A stretch of DNA of 64,000 nt from Nageia nagi (taxonomy: Eukaryota; Pinophyta). The first letter of the stretch is position 1. Each line of letters starts with the position of its first letter. The notes under the pieces were generated by a model, which ran no database searches, was not told where the DNA came from, and saw only the letters and a program-made list of their open reading frames with translations. Positions 22,800-33,869 of the stretch are shown here, in pieces. Location: NCBI GenBank assembly GCA_050084985.1, contig JBITNC010000001.1, positions 170,376,001 to 170,440,000 on the forward strand, read 5' to 3'. The position numbers and the translations under genes are program-made.

Positions 22800-24130
22800 A
22801 AGGGATATAAAAATACCACCATAGGTGATGAATGAAGGGAAAGTGAAAGGATCAAACAAATACATCAAAAAGCAAAATCCAATGATCTTAGAATTATAGA
22901 AGAATATACTCAAGTATACATAAAGGATGTTCCATTTGATGAAGAAAGTTCTATAACAAGTTCTTCAAGCTTAACAAAATAAATGGTTAGCAAAGAAGTG
23001 CAAACTAATGATAAAACTTAAGAAGATGGATTCAAAACTTTGATAAATTCTAATATAGATCAGAATGAGGATTTCTTCTAGAAAATTATTGGCATACTAA
23101 ATTCAGATTTATAAATTTTTTTAAAGGAAACACCACTATAAGAAAGGGCTTATATGGTACAAGCTTTTAAAGAGGGTGTATAAGTTATGAAATAAAGGCA
23201 ATTATGATATGACCAAAAACTTCTTCAGAGAAGAAAACTCTTAAATGCATACTAACACCATGAAAAATAGGATTTTTGTTTCTCTTCACCAAAATCAATC
23301 TTTCCACACCAAGTGAAAATGGCACAAGTAAAAGACCTCAACATCACCAATGTCAAAAGTTTTAATGATGAAACTAGCATTAACATTGTTATTTTTTAGG
23401 TTGATCTAGGATATAATCTAGTTTTTGGTGTTCCTAAGGAAACTATTACCACTTGTGACAATCAACATAATAATTTCACTATAGAATTTAATGATAAAAT
23501 CATAAATTGAATAACAATAGGAGATATTCTTCATGAAAATACTATAAAAGGAATGAAAATATAAGAAATAGATCTATCTTCTTTAGACAATTCATAAGAA
23601 ATACCATAAATTTCAAATGTAAAGGGCAACAATTATTCTCTTAAGCAAGATAAAAGCTTCATTCATGAGAAAAGCTAATGCAAAATGAAGAAATCCTTAA
23701 TGAAGAAGAAGATGATGATGAAGAAGATGTTGCTTTAGAAGATGAAATAGAACTCTAAGAAGAACTTGACCAAGAAGAGAAGCTTCAAAAATAACTTCAA
23801 AACTTTATAAATGAATTACTACAACCATACTCATATTGGTCACTAGTAGATAATCTTATTAAGTTCAATTACTTCCAACTCAAGGATCACTCATATTTGA
23901 ACACTTTATCAATAAAAGGCAAAATCACTCTCTACAACATATGAATCATCTAATTCAAGGAACATCATGCTAAAAGTATGGGGATATTTTCTCTCAAGGG
24001 AAAAACACACATAACAATAATTCTTTAATATATAGTGCATATAAAAAATGATAGAGAAAAGAGAAGAAAAGAATTTCATGCATTGATAGAAAAAGCAATG
24101 ACTACACTTATTAGACGGATTAATGAAGGA
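22800..24130 (+). pseudogene. Plus-strand coding relic with acidic tract, unrecognised (copy 1)
   Basis: A series of readable plus-strand pieces broken by stops and frameshifts: IIEEYTQVYIKDVPFDEESS (22890-22950), LNSDL..FLKETPL..AYMVQAFKEGV (about 23098-23180), KDLNITNVKSFNDETSINIV (23332-23392), NLVFGVPKETITT (about 23417-23456), NFTIEFNDKI, an acidic run around 23700-23790, HIGH/YSYWSLVDNLIKFNYFQL (about 23832-23885), and FHALIEKAMTTLIRRINEG (24080-24135). The second copy at 37850-39017 keeps the same frames and order, which supports a real former protein of roughly 400 residues. I cannot name it. It is transcribed away from the protease relic in the same segment. Confidence 0.4.
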
Positions 24131-24329
24131 AATATTATCAAATGTAGAAAACCACTACTATAATAAAAGGATTTAGCATCAAGGCGAGCATCGTTTTCCC
24201 ATTTTTATTTTTAGTTTCTCATAAGATAATGTTATCGTTGATGCTAAACAACATGTTAAATATAGTGTTGAAGTGCACATCACTCTTCAATTCACCAATG
24301 GTATCATTTTGCATCAAGAATAGAGGTAT

Positions 24330-24998
24330 TTTGTATCATGTTTCAGGTTATTTTTTGTATCATATATTGCATTTCTGATAGCATCATAATTGCATCATAT
24401 ATTATTGTACTAGTAGAGTTGTAATTGTGTTGTATATTGCAATGCTGGTAGAGTCGTAATTGCATCATATATTATGTTTCTATTAGCATCATAATTACAT
24501 TTCTAGTAGATTTGTAATTATGTTGTATATTACATTGCTAATAGCATTGCAATTGCATCATATATTATGATGTTGATAGAGTTGTAATTGCATTGCATAT
24601 TACATTGTTGAAACAGTCGTAATGCATTGTATATTGCATTATTGATAGAGTCATAATTACATCGTATATTACATTGTTGATAAATTCATAATTACATCAC
24701 ATATTGCTTTTTTGATAGAGTCATAATTGCATCATATATTAGATTACTGATAGAGTTGTAATTCTATTGTATATTGCATTAGTGATAGTCATAATTGCAT
24801 TGTATATTACATTGCTAGTAGATTCATAATTGCATCATATATTGTGTTGCTAATAACATCATAATTGCCTCATATATTGCATTGCTAATAAAGTCATAAT
24901 TACATTGTATATTATCTTACTTATAGATTTGTAATTGTGTTATATATTATGTTGTTGATAGCATCATAATGGAGTTGTATATTGCATTTTTAATAGCA
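24330..24998 (+). repeat. Minisatellite, about 35-bp unit, about 18-19 copies
   Basis: Consensus gcattgctgatagagtcataattgcatcatatatt. The (g/c)(t/a)taatt landmark falls at 24421, 24456, 24491, then 24514 after one shortened unit, then 24549, 24584, 24619 and 24653, mostly 35 apart. Units are diverged by perhaps 20 percent. The array ends at about 25000, exactly where the copia LTR begins. The related phrase attagcatcgaac reappears just beyond the other LTR (about 30330), so the element may have landed at the array's edge. The stretch 24136-24330 just before it shows only repeated gcatc phrases. Confidence 0.8.
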
Positions 24999-25002
24999 TC
25001 CG

Positions 25003-25467
25003 AAGTTATTAAGCATAAATAAATAAGTGAATTTCTCAAATAAATTAATGGCAATATTGTTCTACATCTCAAATGAAATAATGCAATCAACAATGGAAGT
25101 TCACATATTTACACAACACCTATAACCTTACATAGTATATTAATATCATACTTCAATAGTCTTTACAACTTGAAATGAGGAATAAATACATCCAACAAGT
25201 CATAGTTGACCTTAGATATTCAATTCACATTCTTCTTAAAAAGCAAAAAATGAAAGGATAGACTTTAAAAAATATATAATACTCAATACCAACTAGTAGG
25301 TCAATTAGTTAACCATTAGGTCAGTCCGATAACTAGTTGGTCGATCTCATAGCTGGTCTACGAGTAACCAATTCTCAAACTATACATGAAAGATGAAACT
25401 AGTGAGCTTCAATTTAGGAGTTTTGAGTGTAATTAAGGTTTTGTTACGCCTTGGTAGTCTTTATACT
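25003..25467 (-). repeat. 3' LTR of the copia element
   Basis: Matches 29764-30239 end to end, including ggaagttcacatatttacac and the cttcaatttaggagttttgag block. The inner edge is fixed by the polypurine tract at 25468-25478. The outer edge is at the junction with the 35-bp array. Terminal TG/CA bases have mutated. Confidence 0.85.
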
Positions 25468-25509
25468 CCCCTTTTCTAATAAGAGGACCAATAATTAGGT
25501 CTCTTAGAA

Positions 25510-26900
25510 GCATAAATTAGGGTTTAAACATTGCTTTGGTAAAGATATCCACCACTTGATCTTGAGTTGGATAATACCTGAATATCACTAATCCTTTCTC
25601 CATGAAATCTTGAATGAAATGAGTTTTCAAATCAAAGTGCTTTGTTCTAGAATGATGGATATGATTTTTTACTAACTTAATGGCACCTTGGTTATCACCA
25701 AAACTCAAAGTTTCTAATTTTTTCTCCTCTCCAATCTCCTTCAATACCTTCCTCAACCATAATATTACTTGTGTTGATGCACTTGCCATTGCAATATATT
25801 GAACTTCAATACTTGAAAGAGCTATAATGGATTATTTTCTTGAGATCCATGACACCAAAATAGACCCAAGAGAGAAGTAATTCCCACTTGTGCTCTTTTT
25901 ACCATCTAAATTGCTTCACTAATCACTATCATTAAAACCTATGAGCTTGAACTTGGAATTACATGAGTAATAGATTCTAAATTTGATTGTCCCCTTCACA
26001 TACTTGAGTATTCTCTTTGCTTCCTTGAGATGGATAATGGATGGATCACTCATATATCTTGTAAATAATTAAATACTAAATTACAAATCTAATTTTATAT
26101 TTGTTAGAAACATAAGACTTCTAATAATACTTATGTACTCCTTCTTGTTCACTTTAGGTGCTCCATCTTCTCTATAAAGGTGTTCTCCATGGGTTGTAGG
26201 TGTTGGAATAGGAGTGCAATTACCCATTCCAAAATTATTCAACGTATCATGTGCATATTTTAATTAGAACATGAAAATCTCTTCTTTTATTTGATGCACC
26301 TCAAATACAAGGAAGTAGCTCATTAAACCAAGATATTTCATTTTAAACTTAGCCATTATTTGAGTTTTGAATGTTTCATTCATCTTTCTATTGCTTCCCA
26401 TGAAGATAAAGTCCTCTACATACAAACAAAAAACTAAAATATCATATCCATCTTTCTTAAAATACAAAGTAGGCTCACTTACACTTCTTTGAAATCCCAC
26501 ACTTTTGAAGTATCCATCTATTCTTATGTACCAAGCTCTTGGAGCTTGCTTAAGCCCATATAATACCTTCTTGAGCTTGTACACTTGGTTTTATTTTCCT
26601 TGAACCTAAAAACCTTGAGGTTTATCTACATACACCTCTTCATAGATGTACCCATTAAAAATACACTCTTTACATCCATGTGTTGAACTGTCCAATTCTT
26701 TCTTGTACCCAAAGAGAGCACTAATCTTATTGTTTCTTGTCTTGATATAGGTGCAAATGTCTCCTCAAAATCCACATCATACTATTATGTGAATTGTTTT
26801 TCCACTAACCTTTATTTATTTCTTTCAATGATACCATCAATCTTGCATTTTATCTTATACACCCACTTGTAACCGACAACTTTTTTACCCTTGGGTAACT
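25510..26900 (-). pseudogene. Copia reverse transcriptase and RNase H relic
   Basis: The reverse transcriptase begins near 26900 (WELYKLPKGKK, KWVYKIK) and passes MDVKSVFLMG. It is open at 26584-26264: YKLKKVLYGLKQAPRAWY, then CLYVEDFIFMGS. The catalytic YVDD is YVED here. The link to RNase H (26230-25800) shows THGEHLYREDGAPK, MSDPSIIHLKEAKRILKYVK and SRK.SIIALSSIEVQYIA. RNase H is open at 25789-25517: STQVILWLRKVLKEIGE, FGDNQGAIKLVKN, HSRTKHFDLKTHFI, QVVDIFTKAM. Asp of the DNQ motif is present. It is followed directly by the polypurine tract. Confidence 0.9.
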
Positions 26901-27439
26901 TATAAAGTTCCCAAGTATGATTTCTTTCAATTGTATCAATATCCTCTTTCATAGCTTGCATCTAAACAATATTAGAACAAGCTTCATCATAAATAAGATG
27001 GCTAAAAAATAATTGCTTCTTTTGAAATAAAATTGTAATTTGAACTAGAAGATTAAAGTGCATAGTTTACCACTTCACCTTTTGGTTCTTCACTATCTTT
27101 GAGCATCTCAATAAAATTGAATATTTTCTAGCCTTGTGACTGGATTTTGTATTTCTTATGTTTGGATCCTTGTGATTCTTCTTATGGTGTTACCATATAT
27201 AATTTGATTTGTTGGGTGATCCTTCAACCATATCCTACCTTGGTTCATCATTTTTACATTGGGTGAGCTTGAGGCACTCACACTTATTGGTGTTGTAAAG
27301 GAGCTAGAGGTTCTTTGTGAGCTTAGAGTGCTCACACTTGATGGCTAAACTTTATTTTTATGATGCGTAACATGTCTGAGCTAAGCATTTTATGATATCT
27401 TATCCTCTAAACTCTCTTTTACAAACACTTTTTGTTGTA

Positions 27440-28760
27440 ATTTTTCATTACCATACTCTCCCTATTCATAAAAAATAGCATCTCTTAAGATAATGGTATT
27501 ATGAGTCTTGGGATTAAAGAATTTATAAGCTTTGGAATGCTCACAATATCCTATAAATACACAAGCTTCAAATTTTGCATCCAAATTTCTCCTCTTTTCA
27601 TCATTAACATGAACATATGCAAGACAACCAAACACCTTCAAGTGTTGTAAATTTGGTTTTCTCTCAAACCAAACTTCATATGGAGTAATTTTATGAAAAT
27701 TTCTTGTAGGAGACTTGTTCAAAATATACACAACTATTGTCACTACTTTAGCCCAATAAAAATTGGATAATTTCTTTCTTTGCATCATGCTTCTTGCCAT
27801 TTTAAGCAAGGTCATATTTTTCCTTTTCACTATACCATTTTATTATGTGTGTAAGGAGAGGTGAGGTGTCTTCTAATGCCATTGTATTTGCAATACTAAA
27901 AGAATTAATTAATACAATACTCTCCCCCTCTATTACTTCTCAAACACTTCATATGATAGCCACTTTTCTTCTCAATAAAACTTCTCCATGCTTTAAAATA
28001 GTCAAATGCCTCATCTTTGCTTTTAATGAAGTAAGCACAACACATTCTATTGAAATTATAAATGAAAGTGATAAAGTAAGAAGATTTACTAAAAGCATGA
28101 GTTTGCATAGGCCCAAAAATATTGGTATGGACCAATTAGAGAGGGCATTTGGCTATCCATGCTTCTTCCTTTGGAAACTTGCTCGTTTCTTGCTTTCCAA
28201 GTACACATCCCTCACACACTTCTTTGCAATCTTCTACTTGTGGTAGCCCTCTCACCATTTATGAAAGAGTCTTTAAACTTTGAAAATTCAAGTTCACAAG
28301 CCTCATGTGCTAAAGTGTATTTTTATCTTCATTTACCATAAAAATAAAGCCTTAATCCTTATTAAGAAAATTCACTAAAAAGATTCTATTGACAATCATG
28401 TGAACAATAGTAAAAATCCTCCCACCATAGTTTTTATCATATATTTTACACATCCTATCTTCAAACACCAATTTGAAGTTCTTCTCAAGCATTTGACCAA
28501 TACTCAATAAGTTTCATTTCAAATCTGGAACATACTAAATATCTTTTGCCTTCATGGTTCCCTTCTTGGTTGGTACTTGCATCTCTCCTTTACCAACAAT
28601 CCCCAAGCTCTTCTCATCTTCTAACATCACACTTGATTTATAAGAGTAATCAAGTGTAGAAAGTAAGGATAGTTCACTGATCATGTGGTTTAAGCAACCA
28701 TTATCCAAGAGTCATGTCTCATTTTCAAGCTTTTGACGGCTTGCAATTGAAAGAAATAAT
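27440..28760 (-). pseudogene. Copia protease and integrase relic
   Basis: The protease active-site region (about 28715-28685) reads LDNGCLNHM where copia proteases have LDSGCSNHM, so Ser is replaced by Asn next to the catalytic Asp. The zinc part before the integrase core keeps HMRLVNLNFQSLKTLS and CEGCVLGKQ. The integrase core at 28135-27905 starts HTNIFGPMQTHAFSKSSYF: the first catalytic Asp of HTD is Asn. The second catalytic site reads CLRSNRGGEY instead of RSDRGGE, also Asp to Asn. The C-terminal integrase part is open at 27830-27462 (MARSMMQRKKLSNFYWAKVV, KVFGCLAYVHV). Stops and frameshifts separate the blocks. Confidence 0.85.
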
Positions 28761-29693
28761 TATTCTTCTCCATATCCTTGCTCTTCTTATATATTGTGGG
28801 TAGATTTACCTTCATTTTCTTGCTCCAATATATACTCGTGTTCAAAATGACCAAATTTGTTACAATAATAACATTACAAATTTCTCTTAACTTTACCTCT
28901 TTTAAAGAAACTCCCCTTCAATGCATATGTTGGTTCATTTTTAGAACTTTGTTCTATTTCTCTACCTCTTCCAAAAGAGCCTCTTCTTCCACCTCTTATA
29001 GATCTACCTCTTCCTCTTGTTGTCCTTAATTTTATTTGATGGAAAATGCTTGCTAATTACTATTGCTTATTACTATTTTTACTCTTTTCAAAACTCTCTC
29101 TTCATGAGATGTAAGAGAGCCAATTAAATGATCAATTTTCATGGTTGAGAGGACCTTTTTCTCCTCAATTATGATTGTAGAAGAATCATAGTTCTTTGTT
29201 AAATTCTTTAAGACTTTCTTGATGAAAACCTCCTTCTCAATCTTCTCTCCTAGAGTGGTTATTTTATTTAATATGGCTTTCACTCTCACACAATAATATA
29301 TAGCACTCTCCTTATCTACTTGCTTCTAATTTTTGAATTCCCTTCTAAATGTTTGGAGCTTAACCTCTTTTACCTTCAATCTCCCTTGTTAGAATTCTCT
29401 TAATATTGACCATGCTTCTTGGGTTGAAACACATGTTGCAATTTTAGGAAAAGTGCTCTTATCTAGAGCTACTTGGATGAAGGAAAGAGCCATGGATTTC
29501 TTCTTCTTCTTCTTCTCCTTTGTCTCCTCCTTTTCATCTACCTAAAGGCACTCCAATATGTGGGATCACTGTAGCCAACTTATACAATATCCCAATAGCC
29601 TCTTCCCTTCAAGAGAGACTTCATTTGAACACTCCAATACTCGTAGTCACTCCCATCAAAATCTGGAATAGGAATTGTATTTGAGTTTCTTGC
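28760..29693 (-). pseudogene. Copia gag relic
   Basis: Start chosen at the ATG at 29693: MARNSNTIPIPDFDGSDYEY, then YWSVQMKSLLKGRGYWDIV, the usual beginning of copia gag proteins. Stops follow. The central gag region is clear at 29289-29053 (KITTLGEKIEKEVFIKKVLK and IDHLIGSLTSHEERVL). The nucleic-acid-binding knuckle is at about 28885-28840: CYYCNKFGHFEHEY. Here the final Cys of Cx2Cx4Hx4C is replaced by Tyr. Several stops and at least two frameshifts make it non-coding today. Confidence 0.85.
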
Positions 29694-29763
29694 CATGTCT
29701 TCTTCTTCTCACTGGACAACTTCTTGAACCTAAACTGATCCAATGAAGGTTTCATACCAAATA

Positions 29764-30239
29764 AAGTTATTAAATATAAACAAATAAGTGAATTACTCAA
29801 GTAAATCAATAACAATATTATTATACAACTCAAAGGCAATAATGTAATCAATAATGGAAGTTCACATATTTACACAACACCCATAAACTTGCATAGTATA
29901 TTGATATCACACTCCAACAATATTTACAACTTGAAATGAGGAATGGATACATCCAACATGTCATAGGCGACCTTGGCTGTTTAGTTCACATTCTTCTTAC
30001 AATGCAAAAAATAAAGCAAAAAAAAAAGGATGGACTTTAAAAAAAAATGTAATATTTAGTACCAACCAGTAGGTTAGTTAGTTAACCGATAGCTCAATCC
30101 TCTGATCGATTGGCAAGTCTCATAGTCAGTCTGCAAGTAACAAATTCTTAGACTATACATGAAAGATGAAACCGATGAGCTTCAATTTAGGAGTTTTGAG
30201 TGCAATTAAGGTTTTTTAATACCTTGGTAGTCTTCATCA
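29764..30239 (-). repeat. 5' LTR of the copia element
   Basis: Partner of 25003-25467. The inner edge is set by the primer-binding site at about 29748-29759. The outer edge reads TGATGAAGACTACC on the minus strand, a plausible LTR start. An added poly-A stretch near 30018-30050 is absent from the partner. Confidence 0.85.
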
Positions 30240-30350
30240 TTATTATTTCATTTTGAGACCTTGTTGAGGTGCTTCATTACTAGGTTTTGCATTGGAATTA
30301 GGGTCAGATTTAGGGTCAACAATAGCATTGAGATTAGCATCGAACTTTTT

Positions 30351-30500
30351 TGTTAAAAATAAATAAATAATTTTATTTATTAATTATTTATTTATTATTA
30401 TTATTTTATTATTTATTTTTTATATGATTTGTGTAATTATTAATTAACTTATTTATTATTAAATTATTAATTAATTAATTAATGTTATTATATGTTTTAG
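30351..30500. repeat. AT-rich low-complexity block
   Basis: Runs of tta/aat repeats (aataaataattttatttatt and similar) fill the space between the copia LTR and the PPR relic. 30240-30350 holds short gcatt/gcatc phrases like those of the 35-bp array but nothing else. Confidence 0.6.
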
Positions 30501-31605
30501 GTGTAAAACCAAACTTTGCAACCTTTGCCAGCATTATTCCATAATGTGCCACCATGGGAACTCTAGAAGAAGGTGTGGACATCCACCAAAGAGTAATTGA
30601 AAATGGTTTTGCATTGAATGTTGTGGTTGTGAGTACCCTAATAGACATGTAAGCAAAATGTGGAAGAATACATAAGGCCAACAAATTATTTGACAAGATG
30701 CATGATGCAAACATAGTTTCATGGATTGCAATGATTGAAGGACATGTAATTCATGGCTACAATAAGGATGACCTTAAACTATTTGATCTGATGAAGCACT
30801 TGGGAACCAACCTTAACAACATAATATTTATATGAGAGTTGTAAATACTTTAATAACATGAGTGACTCTTATTATATTATTCATGGAATGACTCATTATA
30901 CATGCATTGTTGACCTTCTTAATCACATAGGTTAGCTTGAGGAAGCTTTGAACTTCATTATAAAGATGCCCATAAAACCTAAATTGGGTGTGTGAATGTG
31001 TTTGCTTGGTGCTTGTAGACCATGTAAGAATGTAGGAATTGGGGAATTTGTGATAAAATTTTCTTTTTGTTGGAGCCTAAATATGCTCCATTCTATGTTC
31101 TTTCAAATATTTATGCAGAACTGGGTAGCTGGGATGATGATCAAAGAGTAAGGATATTGATGAAAGATAAAGGAATCAAGAAGACATCTAGAAGTAGTTC
31201 GTCTAAAGTTGATAAAAGGGAACATGCTTTTCTTGTACAAATCACAACCACAAACATAGAAGATATATGGAAAATTGGAGAAATTATCGAGTGAGATGAA
31301 GGCATCAGAGTATATTCTAAATACAATACATGTGTTGCATGATGTGGAGGTGGATGATAAATATTTGCTTCTCTGCTAGCATATCAAAAAATTTGGTAGT
31401 TATATTTGGGTTGTTGAAGATTCCTCTTGGAATCGTTATTAGAATTGTGAAGAACCTTCGAATATGCAATGACTACCATACTATAACCAAGTTTATCTCC
31501 AAGATTGTTGCAAGGGAGATTGTTGTGAGGGATGTGAATCAATTTCATCATTTCAAACATGGAGAATGATCTTATAAAGATTATTAGTGATGCAAAGTAA
31601 TACAA
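30500..31605 (+). pseudogene. PPR-E-DYW gene relic, copy i
   Basis: Plus-strand pieces in order: GVKPNFATFASIIP.CATMG and EEGVDIHQRVIENGFALNV, STLIDM.AKCGRIHKANKLFD, KMHDANIVSWIAMIEGH, CKYFNNMSDSYYIIHGM, EALNFIIKMPIKPKLGV, LEPKYAPFYVLSNIYAELGS (31066-31125), RVRILMKDKGIKK, REHAFLVQ, and the DYW domain at 31384-31569: VVIFGLLKIPLGIVIRIVKN, CNDYHTITKFISKIVAREI, DVNQFHHFKHGE. The second Cys of the zinc motif CxDCH is Tyr (31471-31476), and the terminal DYW triplet has decayed (31567-31600). Stops break the PPR part. It begins abruptly at the AT-rich block, so it is 5'-truncated. Confidence 0.85.
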
Positions 31606-31689
31606 TATCTAAAGATTCTTGCATAAATAGACAATGTTGTTGATTTTTGGCATCATATTATCAATTGAATGCAACTACTTATGTATATT

Positions 31690-32755
31690 GATACCTTAAT
31701 TTTTGATAAGAAAATTATACCTCATTTTCATGGGCTGCAATGATCGCATGATATGCATAAAATGGGTTTCTTAAAAAGGCCCTAGAGTCTTTTAAGCAAA
31801 AGCAATTATCAGATGTAAAGCCAAACTTTGTAATCTTTGCCTACTTATTTCTATTATGTACCACCATTAGAGTTCTAGATGAAGGTATGGAGATCCATCA
31901 AAAGTTAGTTTAAAATGGTTTTATATCAAATGTTATGGTTGTGAGTGCCTTGATAGACATGTATGAAAAATGTGAAAGAATACACAAGGCCCAAGAATTG
32001 GTTGACAATATGCATGATGTAAACATAGTTTCATGGACTATAATGAGTGAAGGACACATAATTCATGGCTATAATAAGGACACTCTTAAACTCTTTGATT
32101 TGATGAATCACTTTGAGAACCAACCTTAATAGCATAAGTTTTTTATGTTGTCCTCCATGAGGCTTTGCAGGTCTAGTGGATGAGGGTTGTAAATACTTTA
32201 ATAGCATGAGTGATTCTTATTGAATTATTCTTGAGATGAATCATTATAAATGCATTGTTTACCTTCTTAACCATGCAGGTTATCTTGAGGAAGCTCTGAA
32301 CTTCATTATCAATATACCCATAAAACATGAATTAGGTGTGTGAATGTGTTTGCTTGGTGCATGAAGATCATGTAAGAATGTAGGAATATAGGATTTTTTG
32401 GTAATAATTTTTTTGTTGGAGATTAATATGCTCCATATTATGTTATTCTTTCAAATATTTATGCTGAAGTGTGTAGTTGGGATGATGCATAAAGAGTAAG
32501 AATGTTGATGAAATAATCAAGAAGAGACCTGGATGTGGTTTTATTAAACTTGACAAAAGGGTATATGATTTTCTTGTAGGAGAAGGATCACATCCATAAA
32601 CTTGGGAGATATATGAAAAATTGGAGAAATTATCGAGTTATATGAAGATAATAAGGTATAATACAAGTATAATAGCTATTTTGTGTGATGTGGAGGCTAA
32701 TGATAAAGAATTGCTTCTCTATCAAGATAGTGAAAATTTGGTGATTGGATCTAAG
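31690..32755 (+). pseudogene. PPR-E relic, copy ii, DYW truncated
   Basis: Begins inside a PPR motif (SWAAMIA.YA.NGFLKKALES, about 31722-31790). It continues with FISNVMVVSALIDMYEKCER, IHKAQELVDNMHDVNIVSWT (31935-32040), GLVDEGCKYFNSMSDSY (about 32165-32215), GYLEEALNFIINIPIK (32280-32325), then decayed E+ around 32440-32620. It ends with LCDVEANDKELLLYQDSENL and KLF (about 32680-32755), the N-terminal part of DYW. There the domain stops and a PPR motif begins at once. No Cys-His zinc site remains. Confidence 0.8.
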
Positions 32756-33447
32756 TTGTTCAAGGCTCTCGACTTTGATCAAATGAAGTACTTGGAACCA
32801 ACTCTAACAACATGACCTTTGTATGTGTTCTACTTACACGCAACCATGCAAGTCTTATGTATGAGGGTTGTAAATCCTTTAATAGTAAGAGTTACTCTTA
32901 TTGCATTATTCTTGAGATGAATCATTATACATGCGTTATTGACCTTCTTGGTTAAATTGTAGGATATCTTGAAGGAGCTTTGAACTTAATTGTCAAGATT
33001 CCCATAAGAACTAAGTTGGAATTATGTATGTGTCTGCTTGGTTCTTGTCAATCATATAAAAACATAGGAATAGGGGAATTCATGGCAACAAGTATTTTTT
33101 TGTTGGAGCCTAAATATGATCCATCTTATGTTCTTCTTTCAAATATTTATGTTGAAGCAGGCAATTGGGATGATGTTAAAAGAGTAAGGACATTTATGCA
33201 AGATAAAAGAATCAAGAATATACCTGGATGTAGTTGAGCTGAAGTTGACAAAAGGGTACATGATTTTCTTATAAGAGATAAATCATAACTAAAAATATAG
33301 AGTTGTGAAGAACTTTTGAGTATGCAAATACCACCATATTGCAACCAATTTTATCTCTAATATTGTTGCAAGGGGCATGGTTGTGAGGGATGCGAACAAA
33401 TTTCATATGTCAAACATGGAGAATGTTCTTATGGAGATTATTGGTGA
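32756..33447 (+). pseudogene. PPR-E-DYW relic, copy iii, intact DYW terminus
   Basis: Starts with a partial PPR motif (FDQMKYL, about 32775-32795) fused to the end of copy ii. E-motif pieces follow: LNLIVKIPIRTKLELCMCLL (about 32982-33040) and LEPKYDPSYVLLSNIYVEAG (33108-33165), VKRVRTFMQDKRIKN, VDKRVHDFLI. The middle of DYW is deleted. The end is readable as NFISNIVARGMVVRDANKF (about 33340-33402), and the terminal ten codons HGECSYGDYW with a TGA stop (33415-33447) are intact, the only complete DYW triplet in the window. Internal stops and frameshifts remain. Confidence 0.8.
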
Positions 33448-33725
33448 TGCAAAGTAATGCACAAGATGAGTTTTTGGAAAATTCCTCAAAGACTTTTAAG
33501 AAGATGCAATTATCAAGTGTAAAACTCGACTCTACAACCTTTTCCAACATTCTTTTAGCATGTGCCACCATGGGAGCTCTAAAAGAATGTATAGACATCA
33601 ATCAAAGAGTATTTGAAAATGGTTTTCCATTGAATAATGTTATTTTGAATGCCCTGATATACGTGTATGAAAAATATGGAAGCATAAATAAGGCACATGA
33701 ATTATTTCATAATACTAAATTTTGA
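33448..33725 (+). pseudogene. PPR relic, copy iv, starts just after a DYW stop codon
   Basis: An open frame covering this stretch reads NAQDEFLENSSKTFKKMQLS, SVKLDSTTFSNILLACATMG, ALKECIDINQRVFENGFPLN, NALIYVYEKYGSINKAHELF, then a stop at 33725. These are two PPR motifs in good order. The first recognisable residue is about 10 bases after the stop of copy iii, so two gene copies are joined almost end to start. No C-terminal domain follows. The sequence after 33725 is unrelated. Confidence 0.85.
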
Positions 33726-33869
33726 ACACTCAAACACATTCAACATATTAAAAATAATAAACATAAGTGCATCAAACACTAAATAAGTGCACCAAGAGTC
33801 ATTTCTCATAAGTGCATCAAATACTCAAAAACCAAATATCATAAAAAAGTGCATCAAGAGTCATTTCTC

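Larger units (their letters stand above)
19500..23975 (+). repeat. Large diverged direct repeat, copy 1 (partner 34275-39017)
   Basis: The two copies align from near agagggacatgtt (19532 / 34368) through catcatgctaa (23966 / 39007), in the same orientation and order, with many small insertions and deletions and roughly one base in five or six changed. Shared landmarks include gaatgatctattttcc (19637/34428), the protease relic (21325/36260), and the acidic coding relic (23690/38740). Copy 1 carries two small tandem duplications absent from copy 2: about 69 bases at 21719-21856 and 17 bases at about 22046-22078. These post-date the split. I take it to be a decayed, probably non-autonomous, retroelement. 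LTRs were not recognised. Confidence 0.75.
25003..30239 (-). mobile_element. Full-length Ty1/copia retrotransposon, decayed
   Basis: About 5.2 kb with LTRs at both ends and, on the minus strand, gag, protease, integrase, reverse transcriptase and RNase H in Ty1/copia order. The two LTRs (25003-25467 and 29764-30239) differ at about 15 percent of positions over the first 170 bases compared by eye, so the insertion is old. The primer-binding site lies just inside the 5' LTR (minus-strand TGGTATGAAACC at about 29748-29759; the usual form is TGGTATCAGAGC). A polypurine tract GAAAAGGGGAG lies just inside the 3' LTR (25468-25478). No clear target-site duplication remains. Every enzymatic domain has lost function through stops, frameshifts or active-site changes. 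Confidence 0.9.

Noticed and set aside
23121-23145. cactataagaaagggctt as another CACTA-like terminus
   Set aside because: The paralogous copy at 38163 has different bases there and the sequence lies within a coding relic.
24152-24190. cactactataataaaagg as a possible CACTA transposon terminus
   Set aside because: No matching inverted end or target duplication was found, and the 35-bp array that follows is not convincingly subterminal.
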